Shown here: positions 10,636 to 22,176 of the stretch, one piece after another
Position numbering within the stretch: the first letter of the stretch is position 1
Layout of the letters: each line of letters begins with the position of its first letter
Assembly: GCF_037975245.1 (NCBI RefSeq)
Contig: NC_092567.1
Span: 1,055,214-1,119,213 of the forward strand
From: Apostichopus japonicus
Lineage: Eukaryota; Echinodermata; Holothuroidea; Aspidochirotida; Stichopodidae
DNA length: 64,000 bases
Direction of reading: 5' to 3'
Translations under genes and position numbers: made by a program
The notes under the pieces: generated by a model
What the model saw: the letters and a program-made list of their open reading frames with translations, nothing else
Told to the model about the DNA's origin: nothing
Databases searched by the model: none

Positions 10636-11299
10636 CAGGGGCGTAGCGAGCGGGGGGTGTGGGGGGTGTCACACCCCCCCAATAATTTGGTCGCTGTCGG
10701 CAAATTTTGGGTCTGTCGGCAAAAGGAGAAAAGGTGAAGAGAGCGGAAGGGGAAGAAAGAAGGAAAGCTGAATAGAGAAAAGGAGAACGGGAGCTTCTGC
10801 ATCTAAGGACGTTTCAAAACTAAAAATTTTCCAAAGGGGAGGGGTAGACCCCCTACCCTTAGACCCCTCCCCCATTTCAGTCACCACTTCCAGATCCGTC
10901 GGCAAATCAAATTTGACTTAAAATATGCACCAGATTGCATCTAAGGACGTTTCAAAACTAAAAATTTTCCAAAGGGGAGGGGGAGACCCCCTCCTCTTAA
11001 ACCCCTCCCCCATTTCAGTCACCACTTCCAGATCCGTCGGCAAATCAAATTTGACTTAAAATATACACCAGATTGCATCTAAGGACGTTTCAAAACTAAA
11101 ACTTTTCCAAAGGGGAGGGGGACACCCCCGCCCCTTAGACCTCTCCCCCATTTCAGTCACCACTTCCAGATCCGTCGGCAAATCAAATTTGACTTAAAAT
11201 ATGCACCAGATTGCATCTAAGGACGTTTCAAAACTAAAAAATTGCCAAAGTCAAATTCTCCACACACCCCCCAACAAAAAACCCTTCGCTACGCCCCTG
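10636..11299. mobile_element. hAT-type MITE with 8-bp TSD and internal tandem repeats
   Basis: The ends are inverted: CAGGGGCGTAGCGAG on the left and the complement of CAGGGGCGTAGCGAAG on the right. The flanks carry the perfect 8-base duplication TCTGACAA (10628-10635 and 11300-11307). An 8-bp duplication plus CAGGGGCG termini is the hAT signature. The interior is three 138-bp tandem units beginning at 10799, 10937 and 11075, with a partial fourth from 11213. No transposase. The copy ends 320 bp upstream of the ANKS1-like start codon. Confidence 0.92.
10799..11250. repeat. 138-bp tandem repeat inside the hAT MITE
   Basis: Units start GCATCTAAGGACGTTTCAAA at 10799, 10937, 11075 and 11213, an exact period of 138 each time. 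Each full unit has a G-rich AAGGGGAGGGG segment followed by a C-rich segment, and the two can pair. Confidence 0.95.
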
Positions 11300-11307
11300 T
11301 CTGACAA

Positions 11308-11619
11308 TACGAATGCTCTGAAGCGGGACATAAAATTACAGTATAGGAAAAATTGTCCCAACTAGGTTCCGTGCTATATCTCTGCACATATTTGTGAACA
11401 GAATCATAAATAAGAGATTCTTCAAGAGCGCCGTCATCCCGCTTTCCTTGTTGGTTGGGAATTTTGTGGTATGCTTGAAGCAAGTCGAATCAGTCATTGG
11501 AATCACTTAGATACCGTACCGTACTAAGAAATTCCCAAGAACAGGCTGCTGGCAAAGAAGTAACCATCTCAAACTAATACTTTGAACGAAAATGATACCA
11601 GAGAACACTTTCAGTTGAA
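11308..11619 (+). promoter_or_regulatory. 5' flank / probable 5' UTR of the ANKS1-like gene
   Basis: This stretch lies between a hAT-type MITE ending at 11307 and the start codon. I see no clear TATA box or CpG-rich promoter. If the transcript starts upstream, it carries a short upstream reading frame, ATG at 11592 to TGA at 11616-11618 (eight codons, MIPENTFS), whose stop is one base before the main ATG. The transcription start cannot be placed from sequence alone. Confidence 0.4.
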
Positions 11620-11726
11620 ATGGGAAAAGATACAGATTTGCTGGAAGCAGCACGTGTTGGAAATGCTATTATCATTGAAAGATTGTTATCAACAAAGCAG
11701 AAAAATGTTTTATCACAGGCATTAAG
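11620..11726 (+). CDS. ANKS1: ANKS1-like ankyrin/SAM scaffold, coding exon 1 (N-terminus)
   Basis: This exon encodes residues 1-35 plus two bases of codon 36. It begins MGKDTDLLEAARVGNAIIIE, which closely matches the N-terminus of vertebrate ANKS1A/ANKS1B as I recall it (MGK, then LLEAAR.G and a partial ankyrin helix pair). The ATG has G at -3 and G at +4, a strong context. An in-frame TGA at 11593-11595 rules out a longer N-terminus on a contiguous transcript. The exon ends in a GTGAGT donor (phase 2). In vertebrates this family is a cytosolic or postsynaptic adaptor: ankyrin repeats, then two SAM domains and a PTB domain, acting downstream of Eph and EGF receptors. SAM and PTB exons lie beyond the window, so that part is inferred from the family. 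Intron 1 is 32.4 kb. The alternative, another ankyrin protein, is unlikely because the N-terminus and repeat order both match. Confidence 0.9.
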
Positions 11727-13500
11727 GTGAGTTGCGTAACTTGAATGCATGTTGATGTTATTGTGCTATTGAAGAGGCCTATATTAGTGAATGGCCTAGG
11801 CGTACAACACACCTTCCTTCACTAATTCAGCATTGCTGTTTAAATGATACTTGCTAGTCACACGCAGTACTAGTTATTAACGTGATTTACCCTACAGCTT
11901 GTCGTTTTCAACTGTTGTTAAGTTAGTGTGTCAAATTACTCGGCTTTCTAAAGTATCATCTTCGTGTTTCACAGTGTTGTCTTATTGACAACTAAATGGT
12001 TCAGTCTTGCTAATGTGGCAATACAATGATTGTTGCAGTTTGTTCATGTCATTGACTGATCGGTATTTCAGGCTAGCCTAGAGGAAAAAATAATAACCTT
12101 TACGGCTATAGCGAAATTTAGCCCAATAAGTTGGTTCAAGAGAAATGTAAAGCACATATTTAGGCAGATCGAACTTCACATTGAGGAAGGCCAGAGACTC
12201 AATGGCTCTACCTGGGTCAAGTCCTGGGCTTGTAGGAAATGCTAGTAAAATATATTCTCATAACCTACAGTAATATTAATGAAGGACATTAGGATATCAA
12301 TGATTTAGACATTGACCCCCACCCTTGACTCCCAACCCTCCCCCTCCCCCATTGATGTGCAGAGTTAGCCTGCCCAATGTGAGAAATTAGCGTATAATCC
12401 TTGAGCCAAGCTCAACCCTTAAATTTTAACAATCAAAACCTCTGCCTTGCAGTAAATTCAGGGCACAGTAAAGTGGATTCCTCTTAGTGATGGTCCTACG
12501 TTATTTATCTAGGGTCAGGCTTACCTTATGTCATGGTCAATGTTATGCAGACATGTTTCTTTGTCCAGATCAAAACAGATTCCTTTAGATGTATTGTAAC
12601 TACTGTATGTTGAAGATTCAATTGAATAAAATATAAATTGAAAAATTAGTACTTCCTTATGGAATCTGAACTATATATATTCAGAACTGCATATTGTGTA
12701 CATGTTTCAGTTCATCAGATGTATTTAGGTCTCTAAACCAATTACTAAATGTCAAGCCAGCTAGATTTATGTACACAATTGTATACTAATGTTAATGAAA
12801 CATCTTCAATAATTTACTGTTCAAATTTTGTGTAGAAGTTTCTTGTGTTGAAGTCTGAAAACATTGGTTGTCATGTATAAACAACCTGCTATTTATACAT
12901 CGTTGCACTTATATAGTAGTTTGCCCATGTTGCCCACCATTTTGCAGTGCGATAGTGGATAAATTCTTTCCTATATTAACGTGATATTTGGACCTGGTTA
13001 TCATTCACTTTGTTGAAGCTAAAATTTGCCATGGTACATGCGCAAGAACCAGCTCATGCACATGTCTTGTGTTACCTCCAACAGTTTGCATATAAAATAA
13101 TCCTCTGTACATACAGAATGTGCAATGAAGCATATACGTATCATGTTACATGTATGTACACAATACTTACATCAACTGAGTGGAGACACATGTTGACCTA
13201 CTGTAACTACTGTAAGTTTACATACTGTAGGCCTTGACTATAGTTCTTCATTTCAAAAAATGTAATTGTGTGATCTGGAAAAACTAAGAAAACAGCATTC
13301 AACCTAACAATTAGACGTGAAAGTTAGCATCATGGGTGAGACCTGGTTTGTATTTTGTGGGCAATTTATCAAAGCATTGTAATTTTGTGCATATAGACTT
13401 AACTTCAATACCAACCACAATGGCTTATAGGCACCATTTACATTCATACTGCTTGGCTTCGCAGTACTACACAATTTCTTTGTTTTTTTAACAATTTTAA

Positions 13501-14128
13501 AGCAGCATTTTGCGTTTGGTCTCCATTTTCTCCTTTTTTGACATGTCCATCAAGTTTTTTACATATATCAATCACAAAACAGCAAACTAAGATATTAGCC
13601 AAGTTTTCCACTGCCAACAACGTTAATTGGCGAGTAACTAAGGATAATTGCAGATAATGAGAAGAGTGTCCACGACAAATTCCACAGTTAAAATTAATCG
13701 CATACAGTTACCCAAACCCACTAGTTTGAATTCAACCAATCAGAGATGCAGGTTTAGTTATGAGCCGTTGCTAAAAATGGATTCAAAACTTTGCGTTGGT
13801 AACTTGGTACAACCAGGGAGATGTATGGACTCCCTTGTACAACTGCCATATAGACTGTACACAAATAAAGCATGCTGTTGTATTACATACCTAGGCCTAT
13901 TGGTCAATGAAGTTCGTAGTGTTTAAATATTCATATTATGGGCAAGGTTTATTGGGTTCTAACGGAAAATATCTTGGAGAAAAACAAAGTTCAAAGTTGC
14001 AAATTTCCGACTTTTATGCCACCATTTGAAGTAAGATTTAAATAGATAAGCTAGTTATGTATGTCGTTATGGCATAGTAGAGTCAGTGAGGTTGAGAAAA
14101 ATCATAGAAAAGGACGCAAAATGCTGCT
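13501..14128. mobile_element. TTAA-flanked MITE (628 bp), AGCAGCATTTTGCGT family
   Basis: The ends AGCAGCATTTTGCGT and ACGCAAAATGCTGCT are perfect inverted repeats, flanked by TTAA at 13497-13500 and 14129-14132. A related copy in opposite orientation lies at 28249-29057. Kolobok-type or piggyBac-type mobilisation is inferred from TTAA alone. The 92-codon open frame inside has no recognisable content. Confidence 0.9.
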
Positions 14129-15894
14129 TTAAGAACATTGATGTTTGATTGATTTTTGCAAACTTAATTTGCAATGTTAAAGCATTGGCAGCATAATTTT
14201 GTACATATGTTGCTATGTAATTTGACATGTACACATGTATGATAATATGTTTAATGAGCTACAGTAGTATGCTCAGACCTTTACTGTACAGTATTATTTG
14301 GACCAACTAGATACAAACTTAATTTACACTGTTACAGCAATGGCAGCATAATTTTGTACATGCATGTATGTTGAGCTATACATGTATGTATACACATGTA
14401 TACATTATAATATTTTGAATGAGCTACTGTAGTATGCTCAGACCTTACTGGCCTCTTCAGAGTAGCGTTTTTGTCCTTTTTCATTGCTGTAGCACAAGGT
14501 GTGGTTAATGTTGTAACATTTTCCTTAACTGTACAGTACTACCTGCATGAGTCATGCTAGACCGTAAAACCTTGGTTTCAACTTTGGATTTCATATATGA
14601 AGGTTACAGTACACTTAATTCATGATTAAATGTGTGGAAAGCAAAGCTAACTATTAATGTAGTTCATGAATGTGTTCGAGTGGAGGGAAATTATAATTAA
14701 TTGATAAAATATATTTTATATATTCAAGCAAACTGTTTAAAATTATAAGAAAATTTGCTGCATGAGTCACAGGAAATTAGGATTCACAAAATGAACAAAA
14801 TGTTGTTGATTGCTTTTTAGAAATGGATAAAATATTGTGTGACGAAAATGATCACACAAAATGATTCAAATGATGTGTTTAATAGTACTGTACTTGTTGC
14901 CAATTGATGTCAGTTTGTTTGTATGGATTGCTGGACCTGTTTATCCTCCTCTGTAGTCCGAGAGGTACATATCAGAGACTGCACAGTAACATATCAACAT
15001 AGAAACCTGTGCAATAAAGATGACATCGATTATATCCATGGAACAAACATGCAAATAACCTGTGTGATGTGGTAACAGTTCTTAGTCATTGTTATGCAGT
15101 ACTTTACATGGTACAGTTTGTTTTGTACACTGACTGTCCTCATGGACACACAGGTTTGTGCAAAGAACTGAGTCACAACTATATATCAATTCTGGAAAAC
15201 CAGGCAAGTATATTGCAAACTGCTATGCAAAAATGGTCAAATTGTTATGCAAATGGTTAAGATACAAAGCAGATTTTTTATTTTGTGAAGCATTAATTAA
15301 TTGCACATGAGACAAGCTTTCAAGCCTTCCCAAGATGCTACACAAAATTTAACAGTCAATTATATATTCCCTGAAAACTGATTGAAATTGTCTCAACACA
15401 CATGTATGGAACCGTTCTCAAAAAAAAAAAAAAAACCCAGATATAAAGCTAGATATTATCATAGGTGAACAAATATGAGGATATAATCGGAAGAATATCA
15501 CTGCACATCAATTACAGTACATCTGATTTGGCACTTTCTGAGCACGCTCCCCTGGGGCTACAGCTTTGAATGAGCCATTGAGATAATCTGCACACATATT
15601 CCATGTATTGTACAGGAATCCCATTATCATCAACAACAGTAAATCAGTTAAGAGGATTACTCTCAGGTTCTTTGTACCCTGGGGTCAGGCCAACTCTGAA
15701 TCTATAGACCTATTGTGTGTGTCTCAGTATAAGCTACCTGTATCTGTTGTGTACATAGATACATCTCTGAAGTAACTGTTAATGCTACAGTTTATAAGTT
15801 ACATTCCTACTACCATCAACTTCTGAGGCTTACTTTTAGGGCATCCTTTGTGAATCGGGTTCAAGAGGGTAGCATCTATAGTACAGTTTACAGG

Positions 15895-16081
15895 ATAGCT
15901 TCTCGGCCTTTTGGCTAAGATCATGTGTAGCATCTGTTCCCTTTTGAGGGGAATGGTGATGCACACCCGACGATCACACAGTCACAGTGCCGATGTGGGG
16001 ACTTGGATTGAGAGCGGATCAGTCGTTTGGTAGTGTGGTTATCATGCCCAGGTTCTTTCCTGGGCGACTTTCCTAAAAAAA
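15895..16081 (+). mobile_element. SINE with a U2 snRNA-derived 5' head
   Basis: The first 45 bases match U2 snRNA nucleotides 1-45 with three differences. They include CTTCTCGGCCTTTTGGCTAA and the branch-point recognition segment (GTAGCA for GTAGTA). After base 45 the sequence leaves U2. The 3' domain has a perfect 7-bp hairpin (16046-16052 with 16059-16065) extended by AGTC/GACT, and the element ends in eight A residues. It is flanked by the perfect 12-base duplication AGTTTACAGGAT (15885-15896 and 16082-16093). SINEs with snRNA-derived heads are known from other animals; membership in a named family cannot be checked here. It is not a functional U2 gene because the Sm site and 3' U2 stem-loops are absent. 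Confidence 0.85.
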
Positions 16082-17220
16082 AGTTTACAGGATGGTGTGT
16101 TCCTGTTGTAAACTTCAAAGTTAAATATAGTCTGGAATGGACTTGTCTTAACAGGAATGTGCCTGAAAAGTCCTAAATTCTGAAACCTCCAAGTTAACAA
16201 ATTTGACAGGTAAAGGACTCAGTGTGTGAACATATTTTGAGTCACTGTAGACTGGAAATAAAATGTTGTTAGACTATATTCAATGAGCATAACATTAATT
16301 GACTTAAATGTAGCACTTGTCATTTTCTGTTGGTTTTAACTTTTTACTCACATCTACTAAGTACAGTAGTTATATTGGTACTAATTTAGAATCCGTACCA
16401 TTTCTGTTAATCCGTACTATTTCTGTTAATCCATATATCCCGCTTACTATCTCTCTCCCACATTCATGTAATCACTCCCTATCTCCACCTCCCGTTCTTC
16501 TATCTCCTAATCCTAACCGGATTATACATACAGTTGTTATTCTGCCGATTAGAAGTAAGCCTTCCCATTCATATGGTATGGATTCTAAATCTATAGGCCG
16601 TTATATGTTATATATACATCTAGTTTTATGTAACGCTTTTCAATGTCACATATAACTTACTTCTTACGGTGCACTGTTTGTAGGTCTGAACATGCCATGT
16701 TTACAACATTGATTGTGCAAAATGTTGCTTGGATTCTTGAAAAGAATATTTACAAGACAGGCAACACAGACCATGTCAGTGGGTTCAGTTCCATGTACTG
16801 TATGTTGTGTTCACTTGTATTATACAGCGACCAGGCTGGTGAAATTTACTTGAACACGACAAAATACTCCTATGTTTATAATGTTAAGTGGCCTGACTGG
16901 TCTGTTTATCAGATCGAAGATCTCTAAATATTTTTTAGAACTTGCGTTTTGTTTCTTTGACCAGCTGATCGGCATAATTGAAAATTGGCTAATTATTAAT
17001 CGAAATTGAAACTTAGGCTAAAGAAATTGGCTTTTTTAGAACAGATTAATAATACATCGCAAGTTACAATAAGTGGCTTTGTTGTGCAACAAAAATAAGA
17101 AGTTCAATATTGGTTTGTTGTTATCGGCATTGAGGCTTAAGTTAACCAATGATACCAATATTCCGCTGATATTGCAAATATAGGTCAATAATGATATCAT
17201 TTATATACTATTGTCTTTTT

Positions 17221-17330
17221 AGCCTTTGAAGAAGATCCTGCTAGGATCGAAACGTCAGGCCAACTTACTTTTACACATTCTCCTACACAGGCTTTTAGTG
17301 GATTTATAAGCAGTTTGCTAACAGTTTTAA
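17221..17330 (+). mobile_element. Penelope-type terminal fragment (hammerhead-like)
   Basis: It contains TTGAAGA, a hairpin GATCC-TGCTA-GGATC, then GAAACGTC and AGGCCAACTTAC, followed by a shared segment ending GCAGTTTGCTAACAGTTTTA. The CUGANGA-stem-GAAA order resembles the hammerhead core reported for Penelope-like elements, with C to T at the first core position. The same segment recurs, partly inverted, at 18981-19107. Confidence 0.5.
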
Positions 17331-18499
17331 TTTTAATATTTTGATAAACTATTGTCAACGCAACACTATTTCAAAGTTTCAAGGTCAATGCCAGGTAGCC
17401 GTACTGGATATTAAACATTTTAAATTGAAAGTACAGTATTTATCTACAGTAGCTGATGTGTACATATGTATATGTACAGTACTAGGCAAAGGCTCTTCAT
17501 AATATTATACATGTAATGAATGAATGTCAATTAAATGCTACCAGCAAAAGTAACGTCAGAACATTTAGAATTGAAGGTACTGTATTTGATAAACAGACTT
17601 GAAAGTTCCATATATTTAGAACTTTATGCTCAGTAAACAAACTTGAATTACACACTGTGTAGAACTTTCAATTAGTGTCTAGGCTTTAAATGTCATAGAC
17701 TTACCTATCAGATTATTCCAATATAAACTGTACAGTGTGTTCATTCAGGAAATAATTGGTAGCCTTGCATGACTACACTTAATTTATAAAAGTGTAAACA
17801 ACACTCTTAATGAGGAGGCAATTCACATTTCAATGAAACAGCCTGGAATAATTCAGTACTGAAATTTTATGGATTTTGCGGTGCGATGCTCGATCCATTA
17901 TTCCCCGAAGTTGGATACTGTGTAAACTACTGCATAGATATTGAAAAAAAAATCATGAAACAGAAGAATCTCAAGTCAAACTGTTCATTGATTTGATCTG
18001 TTCATTTTATTCTGTGATTTGGATTCAATTGATGAAAACTACCCCTAACTTTTTTACCAGCAAAGCTCTACGTGAATGGTGTTATATTTTACGAAGTATT
18101 CTTATTCTTGTATCAGAGAGTTTAACTTTTCTAATTTCTACTGAACTTGATAATTTTTTATATCATTGCTTGTAATTTGTGGTACGACGCATTGAGATGT
18201 TTTTTTACATGTAACATTTGCGCCTTTAAGAATATTTTTACATTACATTACATTACGCCTTTGAGATGTGCAGAAAAAAACAATACTGCAGTATTAAATT
18301 TCTCAACAAAAGGTGAAGGAAGAACTGTATACAGTAGGTTCAGATATTTCCAACCAATCATGATATATTTATCAGATTAGGTCCCCTCTATAAAAAGAAC
18401 CAATATCTGCAGCAACATTTCTCTCAGAAAGAAGTCAATAAAGAGAAAGGCAAAATGGCCCATTTGCATAATCATTTGATTGTTTGAGGTTAAAGACCG

Positions 18500-20137
18500 T
18501 AGTGTTCGACCGATTGTATGACAATCGGTTTTACCGATTACCGATTATTTCCTGTGACAATCGGCCGATTGCCGATTACCGATTACCGATTATTTCAAAA
18601 TTTTCGCGGAACTGGCCTAATGTATGATTAGGTGTTATGCATGATTACCAATATCTAGGCCAATACAATCAAAGATGTAAATGAACGACTGAACTTTTCA
18701 CAGTTAAGATTAATGGAGCACGATTATAACGAGGAGTCGCAATATTGCAATCCCGCCACAACACAGTACTGTACAGACTACAGAAGGAGGAAAATAGTAG
18801 CAATTGGCTACGAAATGAAAAACAAAAAAGTTAGGGACAGGTTTTACAACTGCTATTAAAACAATTATCAGTGTTGCAACTCTAACGTAAATAAAGTAAA
18901 AAGTATATCGCACGTGTAAATAAAATATTCGTTATTTCGTTAGCTGATATCGAAATATATAATCTGATATGAAAAATAATGTGTAGGCCTAAGAGTAAGT
19001 TGGCCTGACGTTTCGATCCTATCAGGATCGAAATGTAACGCCACATTACTTATAACATATTCTTACACAGGCTCTTTAGTGGATAAGCAGTTTGCTAACA
19101 GTTTTATTTTATTATGAAAAATAAAACAATCTCGAACGTTTGCTTCAAGTTTTCAATGATTACCATCTGCACGGTAAAACTTCCGATCGATTGAACGTTG
19201 TTTCAAACGATCATACACAGTAAGTCAATGGAGAAGAGAAATTACACACTAAAGTGCCATTGACTTTGTCGCGGCGTGTCACTTGAAATCAGACTTGCTT
19301 TTAGTCGGTTGCGGTAAGGAGTTTAGTTACTGTTAGCAGGTATGGTACATGCGGCATAGGAAAAAAGTTCATCGGGTTTTTCGTAAAAATTTGCGTAAGA
19401 ATGTTTGCCTAATCACAAAATACTGTTATGCAGTAGAACTTCTGAGGAATGTCGCCAAACGTGTTTATGGATATTTAGGTGTATTAAGAGCCTTGATTTC
19501 ATCATTTTATGCCATTTGTAAAATCTTGGGCGCATTTTCAAACTTAACAGTTCTGAAGCTCAACTGTTCTTCAGCCAGACTAGCCTACGTAGTGTTCTCA
19601 CAATGAACAAAGCAGAATGTTATTGTTTTCACTTTCCAGTTTTCACCTATGGTGAAACGGCCAAAGTGGTTCAAAAGTATACTGATTTGGTGATTATATT
19701 TAGCATAGACAATTTTTCTTTCCCATCAATCGTTTAACATGATGACAGGTGGTTTTGCTAGATGCAACAAGCGAATTAAACAAATACGTCGTTCCCCTAA
19801 GCTTATCGGAGGTATACTGTGTGTTTTTAAGCAGACTACTGCTGCCAAAACTGGATAGTATATCGAACAGCATTTGTACCAACTCGCGCGAGGGACTTAC
19901 GATACCGTTACACGGTAGATAAGCCCACCTTCCCCGGCTATGGATAGCATTGAATCGAATGATAAAAATGTTTTCTCCCGTTGTGGTTGTGGTGTATCAA
20001 AAGCGCGGAAAATACAATCCTTTATGTGGAACGTAAAATCGGTTCCAACTAATCGGTAGCGTAATGGATTTTGCCGATGCCGATTATTTACCGATTGTCT
20101 GATAATCGGCCCGATGCCGATTGTCGGTCGAACACTA
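18500..20137. mobile_element. hAT-like MITE with CCGATTA subterminal repeats
   Basis: The ends TAGTGTTCGACCGA and TCGGTCGAACACTA are perfect inverted repeats. Next to each end are many AATCGG/CCGATT words in both orientations, like the subterminal repeats of hAT elements. No clean 8-bp duplication is visible (the flanks share only TTAAAG), so the class is tentative. A Penelope-type fragment sits inside (18981-19107). No transposase was seen. Confidence 0.7.
18981..19107. mobile_element. Inverted pair of Penelope-type terminal fragments
   Basis: The left half (GTGTAGGCCTAAGAGTAAGT, then TGGCCTGACGTTTCGATCC) is the reverse complement of the start of the 17221 fragment. The right half (AGGATCGAAATGTAACGCC to GCAGTTTGCTAACAGTTTTA) is a forward copy. 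They meet at the GATCC/GGATC hairpin. Head-to-head terminal pieces are typical of the complex ends of Penelope-like insertions. Confidence 0.5.
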
Positions 20138-20142
20138 GTTAA

Positions 20143-20155
20143 AGGTCAAAGGTCA
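20143..20155 (+). promoter_or_regulatory. Perfect DR1 nuclear-receptor-type motif
   Basis: AGGTCAAAGGTCA, two AGGTCA half-sites one base apart, just outside the hAT-like MITE. The motif is that bound by HNF4, COUP-TF and RXR/PPAR-type receptors. Function is unknown, and such words also occur in repeats. Confidence 0.3.
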
Positions 20156-21924
20156 AATTTGAGGTTAAAGGTCAATCATATTACCTCTCCATACCTATTG
20201 TGTAACATATATACTGTGTTTGGTGTTAATCCTGAACTTGCGGACATTTGTAAATTTTTGTACTGCAATTAATGGAAAGCTACTTGCAACTTGGCGAACC
20301 ATACACCACTATCCCGTTTACATTGTTCACTAAACATGGTTATTCCCTGATGTGAAACTCTTGTAGTGTAAGAGTCTTCAAACATTTATATGTAGAATGG
20401 TTAATTCCGAAGGAGGTAGGATGTATCTCGAGAGGATATAGAGGGTGCTATGCAACAATGGTGGAGTGAATAATGGCGGTGGCTTTCATGATTCAAGACA
20501 ACCATGTAGATTGCACTGGAAAACTTGCCGAACTTTTAGCATGTTAAAGTTTGGGCTTAGAATACCAATGACTTGTACACATGTACTGTATGGCTCTGCC
20601 AGAACTATCTACAGTAGGTGACAAATTAATGCTGGCAATGCTGTTGAACTTACATTACATACATTATGTACCCATGGAAGCATGTTGAAGCATTGTTTGT
20701 CAAATGCTGCAGCAACATTCCTGGCACTATGATGTGTTTTTTGAGTATGTATGTATCATTGCCACATGTTGTATTAATATGTGTTTTGTGTTAAGGATAC
20801 CTGTGGTTATAGTGGTTTTCTTATAAACTCTGTATTAACATTGCAAGCATGTGATCCTGTACTTAGAAATGCCAGAGCTGTAAATTGAATTGGAAACATG
20901 TGGCTAGCAATTTCCTCCCCAGTCAAAAATTAAACTTCCTAAGTGCATATTAAATAATCTTGACCTCAAACTCCTACTCACATTGTAAGAAAAGTCCAAG
21001 TCAATGGAATGTGTGCTGTACTTACACACAGTTCATACATTAAGTGTACTGTAGTACAGCATGCAGCTTGGTTAAATAGTAAACTTTACCTTGAACTGGG
21101 TAAGAGTTCAAAGTAAACAGTCAGTCAATGATAAACAGTGGAGAGGGGGTTTTCTCGGAATCATTAACATTCTTACTAACGAATGGTTATTGTTTATAAA
21201 CATTGAACTTCTAATTAATGATCTAGCTTGTGTCCTGATCTGTGATGACAGCAAACTGAATTGATTATATGGATAATGTACAATATTAATGGTAAAATGT
21301 TGACTGTCTGACATCATGATGAAATAAAGGTACATGACTTAGCATGCATGCTTTGTTGCATGCAGTTCCCTGTGGTATAATATGAGGATAAGGGTTGTTA
21401 GGATGGGTGTGAAGGTAACTTGGGTGGCATTTTGACCAAGGGCCTGCTCTGGCATAGTTCAGTTACTGTGGCAACAGTATGATAATGCACTCCACTGCAA
21501 TTTGAAACATGAAGTGCATTAAAACAGCACTTGGACTGAAATGAATCATTAAAGTCAAAACATGAACTGTTGTTTTAATCCACAATATTGGCAGCAGAAC
21601 TGTGATGATAGGGGAGGAAATTGAAGTAAGACAGTATGATAGACACAACATTAAATATGTATTGAACTAAGAGACCTACATAGTTATAGGGACAGCTAGA
21701 AAGCCTTGGTAACACATGTATGTGATGCTAGCTAGATTAAGAAACCCCATTCATTGGTTATCTGGATAATATATGTTGCAACCAAATGCACAATGATGCA
21801 AATAGATCTCTTAAAATACATACAATGAATATCAACATGACAATTTTTACCAATGACCTAAGAAGGTATTAACACAGACCACGGCAAAGTTTTAAGAATA
21901 TTTCCTGATTTACTTCACTCCTCT

Positions 21925-22176
21925 CTTACCTGTCTCCGGACTACAACACTAACGCGTTGGTCGTAAGTAGCAGAATTCCAGCAAGAAATCGTCAGTTTGG
22001 CATAATTGAAAACGGATTTCATAAAAACATGCGTTTTCCTTTGGAATGGTAAATTCGGAAGGAAGAGAGGGTGCGCGGTGACTTATGGGAGAGGTCCCCG
22101 GGGGCGCAGTGCTAAAATTATACCAGCGGCGTCTAGGTAGACTAGGAAATGTGCGTTAGTGTTGTAGGAGACAGGT
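21925..22176. repeat. Inverted-repeat element with TACCTGTCTCC arms
   Basis: The left arm TACCTGTCTCC-GGAC-TACAACACTAACGC (21928-21953) pairs with GCGTTAGTGTTGTAGGAGAC at 22152 onward, apart from a 4-base insertion. The spacer is about 200 bp. Similar pieces recur at 27233-27260, 44427-44475, 49970-50150 and 52750, so it is a dispersed family, probably a MITE. Confidence 0.6.

Noticed and set aside
13648-13926. 92-codon + strand frame in the TTAA MITE
   Set aside because: Non-autonomous element; no motif, and the opposite-oriented copy at 28249 does not appear to keep the frame.
16021-16070. tRNA-derived segment (GGTAGTGTGGTTATCA resembles an A-box)
   Set aside because: No complete cloverleaf or B-box GGTTCRANNCC; the region folds better as a simple hairpin.
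15895-16081. Functional U2 snRNA gene
   Set aside because: Similarity stops after nucleotide 45; the Sm site and 3' stem-loops are missing, and an A-tail and TSDs show retroposition.
16317-16655. 112-codon + strand frame
   Set aside because: No recognisable domain, low-complexity Ser/Pro/Ile/Leu composition, and no splice or promoter support; likely a chance frame in intron 1.
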